Shown piece by piece: positions 59,766 to 64,000 of a stretch of 64,000 nt of DNA. Positions within the stretch are counted from its first letter, which is position 1, and each line of letters begins with the position of its first letter. Source of the stretch: JAOPZW01 sp963764585 (GTDB lineage Bacteria; Actinomycetota; Thermoleophilia; Solirubrobacterales; Solirubrobacteraceae); NCBI GenBank assembly GCA_963764585.1, contig CAVXTB010000002.1, forward strand, positions 124,001 to 188,000, read 5' to 3'. A program made the translations under genes and the position numbers. Under the pieces are notes generated by a model, which worked only from the letters and a program-made list of their open reading frames with translations, did not search any database and was not told the origin of the DNA.

Positions 59766-62545
59766 GAGGCTCCCGCGCGTTCCGGCGCGACCGCCCGCTG
59801 GACGTCCAGGACCTCCGCGTGTGGGGCGCGGTGGCGAAGTAGCCACTTGCGCCCCTCGATGACCAGCGGCAGGAGGGTCGCGAGGCCGAGGCATGCGAAC
59901 CACTGGCGCCCGCTGAGCGATTCGGTGAGCAGCCCCCGCTGGAGGCCGGGAAGCTCGGTGGCGAGCACGACCATGAGCACCGGCACGAGCGAGATCGCGA
60001 GCGCCTTGAGGATCGGAGGCGCGAGCCCGCTGGCCGGCTCGCGGCGGTTGGTCAGCGCGTTGAGCACCGTGCCGAGCCCCATCACGGCGAAGGTCATCGT
60101 CATCGAGACGCTCGGCGCGTCGACCTTCGGGTCGTCCGGGCCGATGACGAGCGGCAGGAGCGCGCCGACGAAGAGCGCGGCCGCGTAGATGACCCACGAG
60201 ATGATCGCCGCCCGGTTGGCGATCGGGAGCTTCGGGTCGCGCGGCGGCCGGCTCATGACGTCCGGGTCGCCGGGGTCGACGGCAATCACCACGACCCCGG
60301 CCGCGGTCGCGAAGAGCAGGAGATAGAGCACCATCAGCGGCGTGAGGGCGACGCCGTCGTTGATGTCGAACGCCGAGGCGGCGATGAACAGCATCACCAG
60401 GGCCAGCAGCTGGGTCATCTGGTAGCGGACGTAGGCGACGACCTTGTCGTAGACCTTGCGCCCGAGCTCGACCGCGTGCACCAGGGTTCCGAAGTTGTCG
60501 TCGGTGAGGATCATCCGCGCGGCCTGCTTGGTGACCTCGCTGCCGCTGCCCATCGCCACGCCGATGTCCGCCTGCTTGAGCGCGACGGCGTCGTTGACGG
60601 CGTCACCGGTCGCCGCGACGATCTGGCCCTCGGCCTGCATGAGGCGGGCCAGCCGCAGCTTGTCCTCCGGGGTCACCCGGCCGAGGACGTGCAGCTGGGG
60701 CAGGCGGGCGACGATCTCCTCGTCGGACAGGGCCTGGAACTCGGTTCCGCTGATCGCCCCCGGCCCGAGGCCGAGCGACGCCCCGATGGCGTTCGCGGTG
60801 ATCGGGTTGTCGCCGGTGATCATGCGCACGTCGATCCCGGCGCTCAGCGCCGTCGTCACGGCGTCCTTCGCCTCGGCGCGCAACGGGTCGATCATCCCCG
60901 CCATCCCGACGAAGGCGAGGCCCTGGGTGAGCGACATCGGGTCTTGCGCCATCGCGTCCAGCTCATCGTCGGCCACGAGGCGGGCCGCGAAGGCGAGCAC
61001 GCGCAGGCCCTGCTCGCCCATGCGGGCGTTGGCCGCGTCGAGGTCTGCCTGCACCTCGGCGATCGGCACCTGCGAGCCGCTCAGCGGGCCGCCGGCGTGC
61101 GAGCAGCGCGCGAAGACGACGTCCGGGCCACCCTTCACGAGCTCGATGACGTGCTCCGCGCCGTCGACCGTGACGCGATGGAAGGTCGCCATGAACTTGT
61201 AGGCGGAGTCGAAGGGGACGGCCGCCAGCCGCGGGTAGACGCGGCGCGTCTCCTCGGCGTCGACGCCCAGCTTCGCCGCGAGGACGACGAGCGCGGCCTC
61301 GGTCGGGTCGCCGATCACGGTGCCGTCGTCGCCGACCGTGGCGTCGGTGTCGAGGGCCAGCCCGAGCGCCAGGCGGCTGAAGTCGGGCACCGGCACTCCG
61401 GCGACGGACTCGATCGTGCCCGTCTTCGCGTAGCCCTCCCCGGTGACGTTGAACCACGATCCGCCCGCGTAGATGGTCGAGACCATCATCTCGTTCATCG
61501 TCAGCGTGCCGGTCTTGTCGGTGTTGATCGCGCTCGTCGCCCCGAGCGTCTCCACGTCGGTGAGGTTCTTGACGACCGCCTTGGCCTCGGCGAGCTGCTT
61601 GGCGCCGAGCGAGAGCAGGCCGGACACGAACGCGGGCATCCCGGTCGGGATGGCCGAGATGGCCATCGCCGTCCCGAGCAGCACCAGGTCGTCGAAGGGG
61701 AGGCCGCGGATGAGACCCACGCCGACGATGAAGGCCACCGCGCTCCACGCGATGACGCCGAGGACCTTCGTCAGCGAGTCGAGCTCTCTCTGCAGCGGCG
61801 ACCGGACCCGCGACACCGAGGTCAGCATCGTCGCGATCCGGCCCATCTCGGTGTCCATGCCGGTGGCGGTCACGACCATCGCGCCGGTGCCCCGCGTCAC
61901 CGAGGTGTTCTGGAACAGCATGTCGGTCCGGTCGCCGAGTACGACGTCGGGGCTCGGCAGCACGGCCGCGTCCTTGGCCACGGGAGCGCTCTCGCCGGTG
62001 AGCGCCGCCTCCTGGGTCTCAAGCGTGGCCGAGCGGATGATCCGGCCGTCCGCCGGGGCGATGTCCCCCGCCTCCACCTCGACGATGTCGCCCACCACGA
62101 CGTCGCGGGCCGGCACCTGCACGATGTGCCCGCTGCGCACGACCCGGGTCTGCGGGACCTGCATCTTCGACAGCGCATCGACGCTGGCCCTCGCCTTGAG
62201 CTCCTGGCGCGAGCCGAGGACGACGTTGAGCGCGATGAGCAGCGCGACGATGATCCCGGTCGGCACCTCGCCGATCGCGAAGCTCACCGCGGTGACCGCG
62301 ATGAGCATGATGTTCATCGGCTCGCGCAGCTGCTCGATCGCGATCCGCCACACGGACGGCGGCTTCTCGCCGGTGATCTCGTTCGGGCCGTCGCGCGCCA
62401 GACGCGCGGCGGCCTCGGCCTGGGTCAGCCCCTCGGCAGCGTCGGTCTCGAGGGCGGCGACGACGGCTGCCTCGTCCTGCGCGAACCACGTCTCCGGCTC
62501 CTGTCCCGAGCTTGGCGGTTGGCGTTCGGGCGCGGTCGAGGCCAT
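59762..62545 (-). CDS. Cation-transporting P-type ATPase (P2-like) with changed ion-site motif
   Basis: A 927-residue ATPase. The N-terminal cation-ATPase domain is at 18-75 (GLTQAEAAARLARDGPNEIT), actuator TGES at 183-186, phosphorylation site TDKTGTLT with D343, nucleotide-domain KGGPDVVFARC, and hinge TGDAVNDAVALKQADIGVAM (one G-D-G changed to G-D-A). The helix-4 ion motif reads IPTGMP (299-304), lacking the Glu of PEGLP in calcium and sodium pumps. So the transported ion is unclear. PPK2 follows in the same operon, which might supply ATP from polyphosphate. An unusual palindrome array lies in its promoter region. Confidence 0.92.
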   Translation of the reverse strand: MASTAPERQPPSSGQEPETWFAQDEAAVVAALETDAAEGLTQAEAAARLARDGPNEITGEKPPSVWRIAIEQLREPMNIMLIAVTAVSFAIGEVPTGIIVALLIALNVVLGSRQELKARASVDALSKMQVPQTRVVRSGHIVQVPARDVVVGDIVEVEAGDIAPADGRIIRSATLETQEAALTGESAPVAKDAAVLPSPDVVLGDRTDMLFQNTSVTRGTGAMVVTATGMDTEMGRIATMLTSVSRVRSPLQRELDSLTKVLGVIAWSAVAFIVGVGLIRGLPFDDLVLLGTAMAISAIPTGMPAFVSGLLSLGAKQLAEAKAVVKNLTDVETLGATSAINTDKTGTLTMNEMMVSTIYAGGSWFNVTGEGYAKTGTIESVAGVPVPDFSRLALGLALDTDATVGDDGTVIGDPTEAALVVLAAKLGVDAEETRRVYPRLAAVPFDSAYKFMATFHRVTVDGAEHVIELVKGGPDVVFARCSHAGGPLSGSQVPIAEVQADLDAANARMGEQGLRVLAFAARLVADDELDAMAQDPMSLTQGLAFVGMAGMIDPLRAEAKDAVTTALSAGIDVRMITGDNPITANAIGASLGLGPGAISGTEFQALSDEEIVARLPQLHVLGRVTPEDKLRLARLMQAEGQIVAATGDAVNDAVALKQADIGVAMGSGSEVTKQAARMILTDDNFGTLVHAVELGRKVYDKVVAYVRYQMTQLLALVMLFIAASAFDINDGVALTPLMVLYLLLFATAAGVVVIAVDPGDPDVMSRPPRDPKLPIANRAAIISWVIYAAALFVGALLPLVIGPDDPKVDAPSVSMTMTFAVMGLGTVLNALTNRREPASGLAPPILKALAISLVPVLMVVLATELPGLQRGLLTESLSGRQWFACLGLATLLPLVIEGRKWLLRHRAPHAEVLDVQRAVAPERAGAS

Positions 62546-62551
62546 GGCCCG

Positions 62552-62615
62552 ATCATCTGCGGGCGCGGGTCCCCCGGCATCACCCCGGGCGGGTGATTTC
62601 GCAATCGCAGATGAT
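62552..62615. promoter_or_regulatory. Nested palindromes upstream of the P-type ATPase
   Basis: ATCATCTGCG (62552-62561) pairs perfectly with CGCAGATGAT (62606-62615), and ATCACCC-CGGGC-GGGTGAT (62579-62597) lies near the centre. They are 7 to 70 bases upstream of ATG 62545. Likely a protein-binding operator, or a cruciform-like leader structure. Confidence 0.55.
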
Positions 62616-62711
62616 GAGCCGTCTTGACGGCACTGCGCTGGGAATGGCGGACGTTCGGTGAGCAGTTCGGCGGGGCCGAGGAGGGGCTCGGCCCGATGTG
62701 TTGCATCACGA

Positions 62712-64000
62712 TCAGGTCGCCTTCGCGCCCTCGAGGGCGGCGATGGCGGCCTTGATCGTGGGGTACGGCGCGGTCAGGTCGCGATCGTCGCTGACGCACC
62801 CGAGCACATCCCGCACCTGCCCGACGGCGCGGGAGAGCACCAGGCGCACGCCGCGCCGTCGCAGCTCCTCGTGCGCGGCGACGAGCATGCGCGCCGCGGT
62901 GACGTCGACGAACGGGGTCGTCTCGGCATCGACGATCACGCCGCGCACGCCCTCGGCGCCGCCGGCGTCGACGATGCGGGAGCGGACGGTCTCGGCGTTC
63001 GCGAAATACAGGCCGCTCTCGATCCTCATGACGACGATGCCGTCGGGTGGTTGCGCGTCGTCGTGGATCGCGATGTCGCGGTAGGCCGCCTCCGGGCCGG
63101 GCGTGCGGCCGAGCACCGCGACATACGGCCGCGAGGCCCGGTAGACGAGCAGCAGCAGCGAGACGCCGATGCCGATGAACAGCCCCGGCAGGGTCCCGAA
63201 GACCGTCACTCCGAGCAGGGCGGCCACCGCGGCGATGAAGTCGGGGCGTGCGACCCACCCGAACTGGCGACCGAGGCGCCGGGTGTACATGTCGTAGAGC
63301 TCCACGAGCGCAGGCACGTCGACGAGCTCGATGACGGCGGCGATGACGACCGCCGCGAGCGTCGCGGCCGGTAGATCCTCGAAGAACCCGGTGAGGAAGA
63401 GCAGCGCTACGACGGTCAGGCCCGCCGCCAGCAGCCCCGAGACCTGGGTGCGCGCGCCGGCTGAGGCGTTGACTGCGGTCTTCGACAGGCTGCCGCTGAC
63501 CACCATGCCGCTCGACACGCCGGCGGCGAGGTTGGCGCCGCCGAGCGCCACCAGCTCACGGCTGGCGTCGATCCGCCGATCGTCGCGACCCGCGAAGGCC
63601 TTCGCCGCCCCCAGCCCCTCGGCGAACGCGACGAGCATCACGCCGATCCCGCCGCCGGCGAGCCGGCCGAAGTCCGCGAGCGCGATGTCGGGCACGCCAA
63701 GTGACGGCAGGCCGCTCGCGATCGACCCGACCGTCGGGACGTCGAGTGCGAAGGCCTTGACCGCGGCGACGGCGCCGACGACGGCCACGAGCGGACCCGG
63801 AACACCCGGAGCGAAGCGGCGCAGGCCGAGGATCACCGCCAGCGAGCACGTGCCGACGAGCAGGGTCAGGCCCTGCGTGTCGCCGAGATGGGTGACGAGG
63901 TGCCAGGCCTGCTCGAAGAAGTCGCCCGTCCCCGCGCTGATCCCGAACACCTTCGGCAGCTGGCCGATGATGATCGTGAGCGCGAGGCCGATGATCAGGC
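62712..64000 (-). CDS. Second SulP-family transporter with STAS domain (runs off the window end)
   Basis: Open to the last base, so the 5' end is outside. The visible 429 residues include core helices (SLVTHLGDTQGLTLLV-like WHLVTHLGDTQGLTLLVGTC, AAGVSSGMVVSGSLSKTAVN, the helix-8 element) and a C-terminal STAS domain (GIVVMRIESGLYFANAETVR, GVIVDAETTPFVDVTAARML). It resembles the SulP protein at 57162 but differs in detail and lacks its first helices here. The downstream gene on this strand is the P-type ATPase (167 bases away). Confidence 0.9.
   Translation of the reverse strand, partial: LIIGLALTIIIGQLPKVFGISAGTGDFFEQAWHLVTHLGDTQGLTLLVGTCSLAVILGLRRFAPGVPGPLVAVVGAVAAVKAFALDVPTVGSIASGLPSLGVPDIALADFGRLAGGGIGVMLVAFAEGLGAAKAFAGRDDRRIDASRELVALGGANLAAGVSSGMVVSGSLSKTAVNASAGARTQVSGLLAAGLTVVALLFLTGFFEDLPAATLAAVVIAAVIELVDVPALVELYDMYTRRLGRQFGWVARPDFIAAVAALLGVTVFGTLPGLFIGIGVSLLLLVYRASRPYVAVLGRTPGPEAAYRDIAIHDDAQPPDGIVVMRIESGLYFANAETVRSRIVDAGGAEGVRGVIVDAETTPFVDVTAARMLVAAHEELRRRGVRLVLSRAVGQVRDVLGCVSDDRDLTAPYPTIKAAIAALEGAKAT

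Noticed and set aside
60476..62596. A 706-codon open frame on the plus strand opposite the P-type ATPase.
   Set aside because: It is the antisense of a clear ATPase gene, with Arg/His/Gly-rich shadow composition and no family features; high GC keeps such frames open.
1..64000. CRISPR arrays, complete insertion sequences or prophage genes.
   Set aside because: No regularly spaced repeats, no intact transposase or integrase and no phage structural genes were found; only an ISL3 scrap and a primase fragment hint at past mobile DNA.

Overview
The window is high-GC DNA with the codon use and gene families of an actinobacterium. The mix points to the Thermoleophilia / Solirubrobacterales group: NarL-type two-component pairs, PKD and propeller secreted proteins, small helical hypotheticals, PPK2, and a cupredoxin anchored by membrane helices. 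That placement is an inference from gene content, because no rRNA or marker gene is present. No tRNA, rRNA, CRISPR array or complete insertion sequence was found.

Layout. 0-9 kb: end of a LysR regulator, a decayed DMT permease, a sugar-type ABC ATPase (ugpC-like), transaldolase with a small repeat protein, a cupin-Hsp20 pair, and a secreted or injected-type DUF4157 protein carrying two HExxH sites. 9-12 kb: an ISL3 transposase scrap, a tiny membrane protein and an unusual copper-type P1B ATPase behind a CsoR-like operator. 12-20 kb: SRPBCC protein, divergent PAS/GAF histidine kinase and NarL regulator, single-domain globin, PKD protein, lipoprotein and membrane cupredoxin. 20-26 kb (minus strand): winged-helix regulator, MMPL exporter, small protein, VioB-like ferritin protein and alpha/beta hydrolase, probably one transcription unit. 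26-30 kb: a redox operon (F420/NADP-type Rossmann protein, a CDGSH-Fer4-CDGSH-truncated-globin fusion, DUF3224) divergent from a LysR regulator. 30-36 kb: MBL hydrolase, truncated methyltransferase, FtsX scrap, an ABC-2 exporter and its two-component pair. 36-44 kb: DUF389 protein, zinc alcohol dehydrogenase, a CPBP protease flanked by two copies of a structured repeat, VOC and nitroreductase-type genes (one frameshifted), a broken hydrolase and a cold-shock protein. 44-57 kb: mostly secreted proteins, a primase-RraA chimera, a DivIVA-like protein, and an ECF-type sigma factor with a membrane propeller partner behind mirror-image promoters. 57-64 kb: two SulP/STAS transporters flanking a P-type ATPase-PPK2 operon.

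The most interesting system is the 26.4-30.3 kb redox locus. A single protein strings two CDGSH [2Fe-2S] motifs, a Fer4_19-type cluster domain and a truncated haemoglobin together, and ends in a 70-residue domain that also ends the ferritin-like protein 4 kb away. Other notable points are the copper ATPase with a CPD metal motif and no CxxC, the perfectly mirrored sigma-factor promoters, the P-type ATPase overlapping a polyphosphate kinase, and the repeat pair around the CPBP gene.

A second theme is decay. At least a dozen gene fragments or frameshifted genes sit between intact genes (DMT permease, ISL3, adenylate cyclase, SRPBCC, methyltransferase, FtsX, two VOC, a nitroreductase, a hydrolase, a response regulator, a conserved hypothetical), and one in-frame chimera. 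Start sites were chosen by eye from Shine-Dalgarno spacing and family N-termini and may differ by a few codons.
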